Source: Novosphingobium sp. HII-3
GTDB taxonomy: Bacteria > Pseudomonadota > Alphaproteobacteria > Sphingomonadales > Sphingomonadaceae
Direction: 5' to 3'
NCBI RefSeq assembly: GCF_002916655.1
Contig: NZ_PPSM01000036.1
Coordinates: 124,001-188,000, forward strand
Length of the DNA: 64,000 nucleotides
Shown: positions 1-9,406 of the stretch, one piece after another
Numbering within the stretch: the first letter of the stretch is position 1
Layout: the number at the start of each line of letters is the position of its first letter
Notes under the pieces: model-generated
What the model was told of the DNA's origin: nothing
The model's input: the letters and a program-made list of their open reading frames with translations, nothing else
Databases searched by the model: none
Made by a program: the position numbers and the translations under genes

Positions 1-3000
1 CTTATGGAGTGGACGAGATCGCCCGGACCGCGCGCGAGCACGGGATTGTCTTTGCCGCCATTGCGGATGGCCGCGAGCCGGACCCAGCGCTCGATGCGGC
101 GTCCACCCTTCCCAAGCACATCAACGAGCGCCTGAGGGATTATCTGCGCCAGGGCGGTGTCGCCAATGCCGCCAGCTTCCTGCGCCATGCCGCACGGCTG
201 ATCGGGAGGGACGCAGGCCCGCCGGATGAACCCGTCACGATCGCCGATGCGGGGCTCTATCTCGCCGGAAACGAACACCCGAGCATAGCCGATGTCCGGG
301 CGGACTGGATCGCCGGGCGTCCGGTGGCGCTGGTGTGCTTTTACCGAGCGCTGATGATGGCCGGCACGCTTGATGCCATCGACGCGCTTGTGCGTGCGCT
401 GGTCGCGCGGGGCCTCAACGTCCTCTCCGTACATGTCCGTTCGCTGCGGGAGCCATTCGCCGTCGACTGGCTGCGCGGCGTGATCGCCGAAGCACGGCCC
501 GACGTGATCCTGAACACGACGTCCTTCGCAGCCTCTTCCCCCGGCGAGCAGCGGCAGGCGAGCGTGCTCGAACAGGCCGACTGCCCCATCCTCCAGACCG
601 TGTTCGCAGGCATGGACGCGGAGGACTGGAACGGCAGCGCGCGCGGGCTGGGGCCACGCGATCTCGCCATGAACGTCGCGCTTCCGGAAGTCGACGGACG
701 GCTGTTCGCGCGCGCTGTCGCCTTCAAGGCGGCGGAACGCTTCGACGAGCGTACCCAATGCGGAATCGTGGTTCCCAAAGTCCTGCCGGACCGCGTGGCT
801 TTCGTCGCCGATCTTGCCGCCAACTGGGCTCTTCTGCGCCGTACTCCAGCCGCGCAGCGCCGCGTCGGGCTTGTGCTGGCGAATTATCCCAATCGTGACG
901 GGCGGCTCGGCAACGGTGTCGGCCTCGACACTCCCGCCAGTGCGGCCGCCATCCTCGCCGCGCTCGGTGGAGCGGGATATCGGATCGACGGGGCTCCGCT
1001 GGACGGCCCGGCGCTCATGGACGTCCTGTTGGGCGGCATCACCAACGCGTCGGGCTCAGGGATGCGCAGACGCGAGATCAGCCTGTCGCTTGAGGACTAT
1101 CGCGTGCGGTTCGCCCGCCTCCCCGAAAGCGTGCGCGAAGCGGTGGTCGCGCGGTGGGGTGAGCCGAACAACGATCCGTTCTTCGGCGATGGCGCCTTCC
1201 AGCTTCCGGCGCATCGCTTCGGGCATGTCGTCGTCGCGGTGCAGCCTGCGCGCGGCTACAACATCGATCCCAAGAGCACCTACCACGATCCCGCGCTCGT
1301 ACCGCCGCATGGCTATCTGGCCTTCCATTTCTGGCTGAACACTGTCTTCGCGGCGCACGCCATCGTCCACGTTGGAAAGCACGGGAACCTTGAATGGCTG
1401 CCCGGCAAGGCGCTGGCACTCTCGGATAGCTGCTTCCCGGAGATCTGCGCGGGGCCCGTCCCCCAGCTCTATCCCTTCATCGTCAACGATCCCGGCGAAG
1501 GCACCCAGGCCAAGCGCCGCATCGGGGCTGCCATCATCGACCACCTGACCCCGCCGCTGACGCGGGCGGAGAGTTACGGGCCTCTCAAGGCACTCGAGGC
1601 GCTGGTGGACGAGTACTATCTCGCTGCCGGAATGGATCCACGACGGATCAGTCACCTCAGGACCGAGATCCTCGCTTTGGCCCGTGCGCAGGGGCTCGAT
1701 ATGGATGCGGGCGCCGTGGGCGATGGCGAGGACGCGCTGGCAGCGCTCGACAATTACCTCTGCGAGCTGAAAGAACTGCAGATCCGTGACGGGCTGCACG
1801 TGTTCACTCGCTCCCCAAAGGGACGCCAGCGCACCGATCTGCTCGTCGCGCTGGCCCGTACCCCTCGCGGCTATGACCATCCCGGTCAGGCGTCGCTGCT
1901 GCGTGCGATGGCGGCCGATCTGGAGCTCGACTTCGATCCGCTGGACTGCACGATGGCCACTCCCTGGTCGGGCGACAGGCCCCCCGTTCTGGCGGATATC
2001 TCGGCGTCTCCCTGGCGAACCTGCGGCGACACTATCGAGCGCCTCGAGCTGCTGGCCGCCGCCCTCGTTGAGGGAGTGGCTCCCCCCGGCCCTTCCTCGC
2101 AGGCTGTCATGTCGCGCGTCCTTGGCGACCTTGCCGCACGCGTCGATGCCTGCGGACCTGCCGAGACCGCCGCTCTCCTCGCCGGCCTTGATGGCCGTTT
2201 TGTCATGCCCGGACCGTCGGGTGCGCCCACCCGCGGCCGGCCCGAAGTGCTTCCCACAGGGCGCAACTTCTTTTCGGTCGATACCCGCGCCGTCCCCACC
2301 GCCACCGCCTGGGATCTTGGCTATCGCTCGGCACAGCTCCTTGTGGAGGATTACCTTCAGCGCGAGGGCGAATACCCCAGGGCAGTCGCGCTCTCCGCCT
2401 GGGGCACCGCGAACATGCGCACCGGCGGGGATGACATTGCGCAGGCCCTCGCACTGATGGGTGTTAGGCCACGCTGGGACTGGACCTCGGGGCGGGTCAT
2501 CGGCTTTGAGATCATGACAGTGGTCGAGCTTGGTCGCCCTCGGGTCGACGTCACGTTCCGCGTCTCCGGCTTCTTTCGCGATGCCTTCCCCGAGCAGATG
2601 GCGCTTCTCGACAGCGCCGCTCGCGCCGTCATGGACCTGAACGAGGGGCCTGAGGACAATCCCGCCGCCGCGCGGCACCGGGCCGAAACGGTTCATCTCA
2701 TCGAAGCCGGTGACCCGTCTGAGACCGCCCGCATGCGCGCGGGGTTTCGCGTCTTTGGATCGAAGCCGGGGGCGTACGGCGCCGGGCTTCAGGCCATGAT
2801 CGACGAGAAGATCTGGCACGAGCGTGCCGACCTCGCGAACGTCTACCTCGATTGGGGTAGCTATGCTTACGGGGCCGGCACCGAAGGCGATGCCGAGCGG
2901 GACCTGTTCACCCGCCGCCTCGTCCAGACGGATGCCATCGTGCAGAACCAGGACAACCGAGAGCACGACTTGCTCGACAGCGACGACTACTACCAGTTCG

Positions 3001-3440
3001 AGGGCGGGATCGCTGCGGCGGTGGAGCATCTCTCGGGCAGGCGGCCACAGGCGTACCACAACGATCACAGCCGTCCGGAACGGCCGGTCATCCGTACGCT
3101 CGAAGATGAGATCGGCCGCATCGTGCGTGCCCGCGTGACCAATCCCAAATGGATCGCGGGGGTCATGCGGCACGGCTACAAGGGCGCCTTCGAGATCGCC
3201 GCGTCGGTCGACTACCTCTTCGGCTTTGCCGCCACCACCCATGCCGTGCGCGACCACCATTTCGATGCGGTCTACGCGGCCTTCATAGAGGACGAGGCGG
3301 TCCGCGCCTTCATGGCCGAGGCCAATCCGGCTGCCTTGCGCGAGACGGCGGCAAGGCTCGCCGAAGCTCTGGACCGCGGCCTGTGGCAACCAAAATCCAA
3401 CAGCGCGCGCATGAAGCTCGCCCAGCTTGCAGGAGAATGA
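1..3440 (+). CDS. cobN: Cobaltochelatase subunit CobN (5' end outside window)
   Basis: Large subunit of the ATP-dependent aerobic cobaltochelatase (CobN-CobS-CobT), which inserts cobalt into hydrogenobyrinic acid a,c-diamide in the cytoplasm. The reading frame is open from base 3, and the first in-frame GTG at 9 is not a credible start because CobN proteins are about 1,250 residues and only about 1,145 are visible. The frame carries CobN/BchH-family signatures such as VGKHGNLEWLPGK near residue 455 and DWGSYAYGAGTEG near residue 947. CobS and CobT are not in the window. cobO follows after 3 bp, so this is the tail of a cobalamin biosynthesis operon whose promoter lies upstream. Confidence 0.95.
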   Translation, partial: YGVDEIARTAREHGIVFAAIADGREPDPALDAASTLPKHINERLRDYLRQGGVANAASFLRHAARLIGRDAGPPDEPVTIADAGLYLAGNEHPSIADVRADWIAGRPVALVCFYRALMMAGTLDAIDALVRALVARGLNVLSVHVRSLREPFAVDWLRGVIAEARPDVILNTTSFAASSPGEQRQASVLEQADCPILQTVFAGMDAEDWNGSARGLGPRDLAMNVALPEVDGRLFARAVAFKAAERFDERTQCGIVVPKVLPDRVAFVADLAANWALLRRTPAAQRRVGLVLANYPNRDGRLGNGVGLDTPASAAAILAALGGAGYRIDGAPLDGPALMDVLLGGITNASGSGMRRREISLSLEDYRVRFARLPESVREAVVARWGEPNNDPFFGDGAFQLPAHRFGHVVVAVQPARGYNIDPKSTYHDPALVPPHGYLAFHFWLNTVFAAHAIVHVGKHGNLEWLPGKALALSDSCFPEICAGPVPQLYPFIVNDPGEGTQAKRRIGAAIIDHLTPPLTRAESYGPLKALEALVDEYYLAAGMDPRRISHLRTEILALARAQGLDMDAGAVGDGEDALAALDNYLCELKELQIRDGLHVFTRSPKGRQRTDLLVALARTPRGYDHPGQASLLRAMAADLELDFDPLDCTMATPWSGDRPPVLADISASPWRTCGDTIERLELLAAALVEGVAPPGPSSQAVMSRVLGDLAARVDACGPAETAALLAGLDGRFVMPGPSGAPTRGRPEVLPTGRNFFSVDTRAVPTATAWDLGYRSAQLLVEDYLQREGEYPRAVALSAWGTANMRTGGDDIAQALALMGVRPRWDWTSGRVIGFEIMTVVELGRPRVDVTFRVSGFFRDAFPEQMALLDSAARAVMDLNEGPEDNPAAARHRAETVHLIEAGDPSETARMRAGFRVFGSKPGAYGAGLQAMIDEKIWHERADLANVYLDWGSYAYGAGTEGDAERDLFTRRLVQTDAIVQNQDNREHDLLDSDDYYQFEGGIAAAVEHLSGRRPQAYHNDHSRPERPVIRTLEDEIGRIVRARVTNPKWIAGVMRHGYKGAFEIAASVDYLFGFAATTHAVRDHHFDAVYAAFIEDEAVRAFMAEANPAALRETAARLAEALDRGLWQPKSNSARMKLAQLAGE

Positions 3441-3443
3441 TCG

Positions 3444-4052
3444 ATGGCCGAACGGACCGAGGAACAGCACGCCGCCAAGATGAAAAAGAAGCAGGCGGCG
3501 CACGACAGGATCATGGCGGCGCGGACCGCTGAAAAAGGCCTGCTGATCGTCCATACCGGCAAGGGCAAGGGCAAGACCACGGCTGCGCTCGGCATGGTGC
3601 TGCGTGCTATAGGCCACGGTAAGAAGGTCGGTGTCGTCCAGTTCGTGAAAGGCGCCATGGATACCGGCGAGAAGGCGGTGTTCGGCCGGTTCCCTGAACA
3701 TGTCGAATTCAGGCCGATGGGTGACGGCTTCACCTGGGACACGCAGAACCGCGCTCAGGACATCGCCTCGGCACGTGCCGCCTGGGAGGAAGTCCGGCGT
3801 ATGATAGCCGACCCAACCTACGACATGGTGCTGGCGGACGAGCTCAACATCGTCCTGCGCTACGAGTACCTTCCTCTCGACGAAGTCCTGGAGGTGCTGC
3901 GTGCCAAGCCTGCGGACACTCACGTGATCGTCACCGGCCGCAACGCTCCGGCGGCGCTGATCGACATGGCGGACCTCGTGACGGAGATGACGCTGGTGAA
4001 GCATCCTTTCCGGGAGCAGGGTATCAAGGCCCAGGCCGGTATCGAGTTTTGA
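3444..4052 (+). CDS. cobO: Cob(I)yrinic acid a,c-diamide adenosyltransferase
   Basis: CobO/BtuR-type ATP:corrinoid adenosyltransferase of 202 residues. It transfers the adenosyl group of ATP to Co(I) corrinoids. The N-terminal P-loop GKGKGKTT (residues 39-46) is the diagnostic feature of this family, and the Lys-rich start (MKKKQ) is also typical. The ATG at 3444 has an AGGAG ribosome site at 3431-3435 that overlaps the end of cobN, indicating translational coupling. The stop codon overlaps the TTG start of bluB. Confidence 0.95.
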   Translation: MAERTEEQHAAKMKKKQAAHDRIMAARTAEKGLLIVHTGKGKGKTTAALGMVLRAIGHGKKVGVVQFVKGAMDTGEKAVFGRFPEHVEFRPMGDGFTWDTQNRAQDIASARAAWEEVRRMIADPTYDMVLADELNIVLRYEYLPLDEVLEVLRAKPADTHVIVTGRNAPAALIDMADLVTEMTLVKHPFREQGIKAQAGIEF

Positions 4053-4705
4053 CCTCTGTTGACGTTTCGACGCCTGACGACGGCCGGACTTCTCCCGCTT
4101 GCGCGCTCGAAACCCTGCTGGAGTGGCGACGCGACGTCCGGCATTTCCAACGTCGACCTGTGCCGGAAGCGGAGATGGAGCAGTTGTTCGCCCTGACCCG
4201 CTTTGCGCCGTCCGTCGGCAACGCCCAGCCCTGGCGCTTCGTGCGTGTGCGCAACCCTGATCTGCGCGTCGCGCTTGCGCGGCATGTCGACGAGACCGCC
4301 ATGGAGGCGGGACAGGCTTACGAGGGCGAGTGCCAGGCGTTGTACAACGCGCTCAAGCTGCATGGTGTGCGCGAAGCCCCCGAGATCGTCGCGGTCTATT
4401 CCGATGAACGGCCGTCTGCGGGACACGGCCTTGGCATCCGGACGATGCCCGAAGCTCTACGCTATTCGACCGTTCTTGCGATCCACACGCTGTGGCTCGC
4501 TGCGAGCAGCCGAGGCATCGGCCTTGGCTGGATCTCGATCCTGGAGGCGGCCGTCGTGAACCAGCTCCTCTGCACCCCGCCGGAGTGGCACTTCGTGGCC
4601 TTGCTTTGCATCGGGTACCCCGAGGAGCCCTCCGACCGGCCTGAACTGGACCGTCGCGGCTGGCAGGCGCGCGAGTGTTGGCAGGATCGCGTCAGTGAGC
4701 GTTGA
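4049..4705 (+). CDS. bluB: 5,6-dimethylbenzimidazole synthase BluB
   Basis: BluB is a nitroreductase-fold flavoprotein that uses O2 to cleave FMNH2 into 5,6-dimethylbenzimidazole, the lower ligand of B12. The 218-residue product has the family core: the WRRDVRHF segment near residue 27, RFAPSVGNAQPWRFV near residues 51-65, and GLGWISILE near residue 155. The TTG start at 4049 overlaps the cobO stop (TTGA), so the two are translationally coupled. Its 3' end overlaps the convergent btuF gene by 14 bp. Together with cobN it indicates an oxygen-dependent B12 pathway. Confidence 0.93.
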   Translation: MTSVDVSTPDDGRTSPACALETLLEWRRDVRHFQRRPVPEAEMEQLFALTRFAPSVGNAQPWRFVRVRNPDLRVALARHVDETAMEAGQAYEGECQALYNALKLHGVREAPEIVAVYSDERPSAGHGLGIRTMPEALRYSTVLAIHTLWLAASSRGIGLGWISILEAAVVNQLLCTPPEWHFVALLCIGYPEEPSDRPELDRRGWQARECWQDRVSER

Positions 4706-5606
4706 GCCGCGCTTTCTCAGCCTCTGCAAGTTGCCGGGACAGGCTGCGCGCCGCATCGACGTAAGCCGGCCCGCCACAAACCGTCCACGCCTGCGGCAGG
4801 CGAATGCGCGGAATGTCCTTCAGAAGCGGGTGGTTGAGCATCTCGGTGCCCTGATCGACCACTTCGTCGCTGTCGCTTTCCACGATCAGGTAATCGGGCC
4901 GGGCCTCGATCAGTTCTTCGAGGCTGAGTTGGGCAAGTATCGGCTTGTCCAGTTTCTCGGCAAGATTTGTGACGCCGCTGCGCTGCATGAGATCATCCAC
5001 CAACGTCCCCGTACCCGTGAGGAAGCCACGGCGCTGGTAGTAGGCGGCGACCCTGTCGACATTCGCCATATGAATTGCAGCCAGATCGCGCTCCATCTTC
5101 GCGATCAGCGCCTCTCCACGCTCCGGATGACCCACCGCCCGGGCGACCTGCCGAATATGGACCACGATATCGGCGAAGCTCCGTGCTGTCGGAAGTTCGA
5201 TTGTCCGGTAACTGCCGCGCGGCAGGCCTGCCAGCATGTCCGAGCGGCGCTTGGAAGCGCCCAGCACCAGATCCGGCTCGATCGCGGCGACTTCCTCTGC
5301 ACTGCCCTTGAGAATGGGCAGGCCCCTCGCCTGGGACGCCGCAGCCGACATGGCCGGATCCGGCGCATTACGGGTCAGCCCGGCGATCTGTTCACGATCG
5401 GCCAGAGCCAGGAGGTACTGATCCGCGCACAGGTTGAGCGACACGATTCGGCTGGGTTTCCCTTCCGGCCACGCGTCGTCTTGCCCGCTCGGCCCCTTCC
5501 CGGACGGGGACGGCGACGAGCCGCAGCTTGTCAGCAGCAGCGAACCGATCAGGGCGAGCCCGGCAAGGCGCAGCGTTTCCGAGAATGGCGACATGCCATT
5601 CCCCAT
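4692..5606 (-). CDS. btuF: Cobalamin/corrinoid ABC transporter substrate-binding lipoprotein
   Basis: Periplasmic binding protein of the BtuF/FepB type (304 residues from ATG 5606; 300 from ATG 5594). The N terminus is a lipoprotein signal with lipobox LLTSC, so the mature protein is membrane anchored. The body begins with PSRIVSLNLCADQYLLAL, the usual opening of cobalamin- and siderophore-type binding proteins, and ends with an AWTVCGGPAYVDAA segment. The frame stays open upstream into the btuC region, but that stretch is not protein-like. The gene is divergent from btuCD with a 64-bp gap. Corrinoid as ligand is inferred from the adjoining cob genes; heme or siderophore cannot be excluded. 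Confidence 0.85.
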   Translation of the reverse strand: MGNGMSPFSETLRLAGLALIGSLLLTSCGSSPSPSGKGPSGQDDAWPEGKPSRIVSLNLCADQYLLALADREQIAGLTRNAPDPAMSAAASQARGLPILKGSAEEVAAIEPDLVLGASKRRSDMLAGLPRGSYRTIELPTARSFADIVVHIRQVARAVGHPERGEALIAKMERDLAAIHMANVDRVAAYYQRRGFLTGTGTLVDDLMQRSGVTNLAEKLDKPILAQLSLEELIEARPDYLIVESDSDEVVDQGTEMLNHPLLKDIPRIRLPQAWTVCGGPAYVDAARSLSRQLAEAEKARLNAH

Positions 5607-5670
5607 AATCGAGCAACCCCGGGACACAAGCGTGACGGGGTCACCAATCCAATGCGAGGTGCCTGTTGCC

Positions 5671-6675
5671 ATGTATCGAAGACCTGACACGCGCCGCGCT
5701 ATTCTTGTCCCCCTGCTGGCGGTCGCGGCGACCCTGATGCTGCTGGGCTCGCTGATGGTGGGGCCCGCCGCCATCAGCCTGACCCGGCTGTGGTCGGCGC
5801 TTCTCGGCAGCGGCGATCCTGTGGCCACTGCGATCCTGTTCGACCTTCGCCTTCCCCGCGCCATTCTCGGTCTGGCAGTCGGCGGCATGTTGGGGCTCGC
5901 GGGTGCCGTGCTGCAAGGCTACCTGCGCAATCCGCTTGCCGAACCCTCAGTCCTTGGCGCGTCCAATGCCGCGGCGCTGGGTGCCGTCGGCGCGCTTTAT
6001 TTTGGCTTTTCGGATCTGCATGTCCTCGTCCTGCCCCTCATGGCTATCGGCGGGAGCATTGTGGCGCTCGCATCGCTCTTCGCCCTCGCCGGCCGTTCCC
6101 AGAGCCCGCTGTCGCTCATCCTGGCAGGCATAGCGCTCTCCACCCTGGCTGGAGCGGGCATCAGCCTTGCGCTCAATCTGTCGCCCAACCCGTTCGCAGC
6201 CATGGAAATCACGACCTGGCTGCTCGGCTCTTTGGAGAACCGGTCAATCGAGCATGTATGGCTTGCCGTGCCCTGCGTGGTTCTTGGATCGGGACTGCTG
6301 CTGCTGGACGGGCGTTCGCTGGATGCCTTGAGCCTGGGGGAGGACAGCGCGCAGGCGCTGGGCGTCAATCTGCGCCGCACCCGCATTCGCCTGCTCCTCG
6401 GCATCAGCATCGGCGTCGGCGGAGCCGTGGCGGTGTCCGGCTCGATCGGTTTCGTCGGCCTCATTGTGCCTCACCTCATCCGTCCTCTCACCGATCGCAG
6501 CCCCTCGGCCATCCTGTTGCCCTCGTTCCTCGCGGGCGCAGTCCTGCTTACGGGTGCCGATACGGGCGTGAGGCTCATTCCCACCAACAACGAACTCAAG
6601 CTTGGAATCGTGACCGCCTTCCTGGGCGTGCCGGTCTTCCTTGCTCACCTTCTGAAGGAACGCCGTGTATGGTGA
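5671..6675 (+). CDS. btuC: FecCD-family ABC permease (vitamin B12 import)
   Basis: Integral-membrane permease of the BtuC/FecCD family, 334 residues with about ten hydrophobic segments. Family signatures are GAVLQGYLRNPLAEPSVLG (about residue 87) and GFVGLIVPHLIR (about residue 265), the latter being the coupling region that contacts the ATPase. The frame is open upstream, but ATG 5671 places the first transmembrane helix at the N terminus as expected. The last codons overlap the btuD start, an arrangement typical of coupled ABC subunits. It would move corrinoid delivered by the btuF product across the inner membrane. Confidence 0.9.
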   Translation: MYRRPDTRRAILVPLLAVAATLMLLGSLMVGPAAISLTRLWSALLGSGDPVATAILFDLRLPRAILGLAVGGMLGLAGAVLQGYLRNPLAEPSVLGASNAAALGAVGALYFGFSDLHVLVLPLMAIGGSIVALASLFALAGRSQSPLSLILAGIALSTLAGAGISLALNLSPNPFAAMEITTWLLGSLENRSIEHVWLAVPCVVLGSGLLLLDGRSLDALSLGEDSAQALGVNLRRTRIRLLLGISIGVGGAVAVSGSIGFVGLIVPHLIRPLTDRSPSAILLPSFLAGAVLLTGADTGVRLIPTNNELKLGIVTAFLGVPVFLAHLLKERRVW

Positions 6676-7454
6676 CGATCCACCTTGACGATCTGTGCGT
6701 CTCCGTCGGACCGCGCCCGATCCTGAACAGCGTTACGGCGACATTTCCGCCCGGCATGCTTGTCGGCATCCTCGGTCCAAACGGCGCAGGCAAGACCACG
6801 CTGGTGCGCGCGCTTCTCGGCCTCCTGAAACCGGCCCGCGGGGCAGTGCTTCTTGACGGGCGCCCGGTTGCAGGGCTGTCACGCCGCCAGGTCGCGCGGT
6901 CGGTCGCGTACCTGCCCCAGGGGCACACACTGCATTGGCCACTCAGCGTCGAGTGTCTGGTCGCCCTGGGCCGGCTTCCGCACCTCGCCCCTTTCTCCGC
7001 CATCTCCCCCGAAGACAGCGCCATCATCGAAGCCGCGCTGGAGCAGGCCGATGTGGCTCATCTACGGGGGCGCCTCGCGACAGAGCTGTCCGGTGGTGAA
7101 CGAGCCCGTGTGATGCTCGCCCGCGCCCTGGCGGTGCAGGCCCCTGTACTCGTCGCAGACGAGCCTCTCGCATCGCTTGATCCCGGCCATCAGATCGACG
7201 TCATGGAACTGCTCGCTGCCGAGGCGCGAGCCGGCAAGCTCGTCATCGCGGTCCTGCACGATCTTACCATGGCGGCGCGGTTTTGCGATCGCCTCCTTCT
7301 TCTTGATCGTGGTGAGGTCGGCGCGCTGGGCCCGCCGCTCCACGTGCTTTCCCCGGCAAGGCTGAGATCGGTCTATGGTATCACCGCCCGGACCGACAAC
7401 ACCGGAAGCTGGCCGGTCATCGTACCCGAGCACCGGCTTGCCACCGGGGCATGA
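6669..7454 (+). CDS. btuD: ABC transporter ATP-binding protein (B12/iron-siderophore type)
   Basis: ATPase of the importer, 261 residues from the ATG that overlaps the btuC stop. Walker A is GPNGAGKTT (residues 36-44), the ABC signature is LSGGERARVMLARAL (about residue 138), and Walker B is VLVADEP. The H-loop His lies in VLHDLTMAARF. The permease and ATPase order btuC-btuD is the usual one for this family. A longer frame through btuC in this register is an artefact of overlapping frames. Confidence 0.92.
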   Translation: MVTIHLDDLCVSVGPRPILNSVTATFPPGMLVGILGPNGAGKTTLVRALLGLLKPARGAVLLDGRPVAGLSRRQVARSVAYLPQGHTLHWPLSVECLVALGRLPHLAPFSAISPEDSAIIEAALEQADVAHLRGRLATELSGGERARVMLARALAVQAPVLVADEPLASLDPGHQIDVMELLAAEARAGKLVIAVLHDLTMAARFCDRLLLLDRGEVGALGPPLHVLSPARLRSVYGITARTDNTGSWPVIVPEHRLATGA

Positions 7455-7568
7455 ACGGTTCTCCGATGAGCAAGGCCGGAGCCGGAGCACCGAACTGCAG
7501 GCCATTCGACGCAGCGGTTGCAGCCTGGGCGGCCGCGGTGCGTTTGCCTTGCCATGGCAGGAGAACAG

Positions 7569-7988
7569 ATGCGCCCGGCATCCGGGCAGGGAAAGCTCGA
7601 GAAGAGCGCGGCGAAACTTGAGGAAAGCGCGGACCAGCAGGTCGACAGCGCCGACCGCCGGACGGAGTTGGCGGCAGACCGGACCGTGCTCGCCGCTGAA
7701 CGGACCTATGCGGCCTGGGTGCGGACCGGGGTTGCGGCCCTCGCCTCGGGTGTCGGAGCCGGCGCCCTACTCGAGGGCGTGGTCCCGCAGGGGCTGGCGC
7801 TGGCCACCGGAAGCCTTCTCATCCTGTTCAGCGGCTTCTGCTTCTTCGTCGCCGTCCGGCGAGAGATGATCCGTGTTGCCCCACCAACGCCTGACACCCC
7901 GCGGCTGCCGCCCGCCATCCTCATCGCGGTGAACGGGTTTCTCATGCTGGTCAGCCTTGCCGCTCTCGTAGGCGTCTGGCTGCGCTGA
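7569..7988 (+). CDS. DUF202 (YidH-like) membrane protein, copy 1
   Basis: Small inner-membrane protein of the DUF202 family, 139 residues from ATG 7569, chosen for the GGAGA site at 7559-7563. The N-terminal 40 residues are charged and probably coiled. The family hallmark RTVLAAERTYAAWVRTG precedes three hydrophobic segments. The function of DUF202 is unknown. A second DUF202 gene lies at 10306-10677 with a matching core (RTILAHERSFAGWVRTG), so the locus carries two paralogs separated by an SLC13 permease and a lipoprotein. In-frame starts at 7518 and 7554 are also possible. Confidence 0.8.
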   Translation: MRPASGQGKLEKSAAKLEESADQQVDSADRRTELAADRTVLAAERTYAAWVRTGVAALASGVGAGALLEGVVPQGLALATGSLLILFSGFCFFVAVRREMIRVAPPTPDTPRLPPAILIAVNGFLMLVSLAALVGVWLR

Positions 7989-8016
7989 CGCTGCCCCTTA
8001 GGTGTGCGGACTTCGG

Positions 8017-9318
8017 TCAGAACGGGAAAAATACGGGGATCGCGATCACACCTACGATCCAGGTGATGAGGTTTAGCGGCACTCCCACGCGTACGAAATC
8101 CATGTACCTGTATCCTCCAATCTGGAAGACGAGCACGTTGGTTTGGTAGCCAAACGGGGTCGCGAATGCGGCGCTGGCGGCCATCATTACCGCGACGAGG
8201 AACGGGCGCGGCGCCACGCCAAGGCTTTCCGCCAATGCGACCGCCACCGGCGTGAGCAGGACCGCCACGGCCGCGTTCGAGAGGAACTCCGTGATGAAGA
8301 GTGTCGCGCCATAGAGGATGGCAAGGGCGACAAGTGGTCCGAACGGCTCGATGAAGTCGATCAGAAGCGCCGTCCCCGTTGCCGCAAGCCCCGTGATCTC
8401 GATCGACAGGCCGACCACCACCATTCCGGCGATCAGGAGCAGCACCTCGGGGCGAAGACCGGCATAGGCCTCCTCGGGACTGATCACCTTCAGCAGTATC
8501 AGCAGCACAGCCCCCGCGAATGCCGCTGCGGCGATTGAAGTAACCCCGATTGCGGCCGAGACCACCACCCCCAGAAAAACCGCCAGCGAGATGAGCGCCT
8601 TCTTCGGATCGAAGGCCTTGTCGACGGCGAAAAGTTCCGCATCGCCTAACATACCGTCGCCAGTCTGCTCGTGCAGGTGAGGCGACGTTGATTGTCCGTT
8701 GGCGTCGCTGTGAGTCAGCAAGCGTCCGCCGACCAGAAAGAGATACAGCGCCCCGGCTGCCGCGATGATGAGGCCGACGGGTGTTATCTCGAAAACGCTG
8801 AATACCGGCTGCCCTGCGTTGCGGGCCATGTCGTTGACGAGCAGGTTGGTGGAGGTGCCGATCAGGGTGCAGGCACCGCCCAGGATGGTAATGTAGCTGA
8901 GCGGGATCAGGAATCGCTTTGGTGACAACTGCAGCGATGTGGCGACATCCTTCACCACTGGCGCGGCAAGCACGACGATGGGGGTGTTGTTCAGCACCGC
9001 CGATGCCGCTCCGCACATCGCCAGCACTATCCACAGTCCTGCACTGCCCAGACGAGTACACATTCGGGTTGCCTGGCGGATCAGCAGGCCGAGGAGCCCG
9101 GACAGCTCGATCGCATAGGCGATGATGAAGAGGCAGGCGAGGGCGATGATGGCCGGGCTTGCAAAGGCTCCCTGCACTTCCACCGGGCGTACCACCCCGG
9201 TCAGCATCAACGATGCAGCGGCCGTCAGCGCAGCCACTTCCGCGCGCAATTTGCCGTGGATCAGCACGCCCACGACGGCAACGAGGACGACCAGCGCCAG
9301 GATTTGGTTGAAACTCAT
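8017..9318 (-). CDS. SLC13/DASS-family permease
   Basis: Inner-membrane anion symporter-like protein of 433 residues with around 11-12 hydrophobic stretches. The signatures LNNTPIVVLAAPVV (about residue 110) and the C-terminal NVLVFQIGGYRYMDFVRVG are typical of the SLC13 / ArsB-NhaD superfamily. The central TrkA-C (RCK) regulatory domains found in the 590-residue bacterial members are missing; only a short hydrophilic loop (about residues 205-235) is there. Substrate (sulfate, dicarboxylate, other) cannot be told from sequence. It is divergent from the lipoprotein gene at 9407. Confidence 0.85.
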   Translation of the reverse strand: MSFNQILALVVLVAVVGVLIHGKLRAEVAALTAAASLMLTGVVRPVEVQGAFASPAIIALACLFIIAYAIELSGLLGLLIRQATRMCTRLGSAGLWIVLAMCGAASAVLNNTPIVVLAAPVVKDVATSLQLSPKRFLIPLSYITILGGACTLIGTSTNLLVNDMARNAGQPVFSVFEITPVGLIIAAAGALYLFLVGGRLLTHSDANGQSTSPHLHEQTGDGMLGDAELFAVDKAFDPKKALISLAVFLGVVVSAAIGVTSIAAAAFAGAVLLILLKVISPEEAYAGLRPEVLLLIAGMVVVGLSIEITGLAATGTALLIDFIEPFGPLVALAILYGATLFITEFLSNAAVAVLLTPVAVALAESLGVAPRPFLVAVMMAASAAFATPFGYQTNVLVFQIGGYRYMDFVRVGVPLNLITWIVGVIAIPVFFPF

Positions 9319-9406
9319 TGTGCGGGCAAACCTTGCCCTCGGCGCAACGTCAAGCTTTAAGGGCGCAGCGCTCCCATTATGCCAGCCTGGATGCTACTGC
9401 CTGACG

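Noticed and set aside
1056..4004. 982-codon open frame on the minus strand across cobN and cobO
   Set aside because: Antisense to two clearly coding genes; composition is the Arg/His-rich type produced by GC-rich third positions and it has no family signature.
5607..5670. Cobalamin riboswitch between btuF and btuC
   Set aside because: The gap is 64 bp and no B12-box-like sequence or multi-stem fold is visible.
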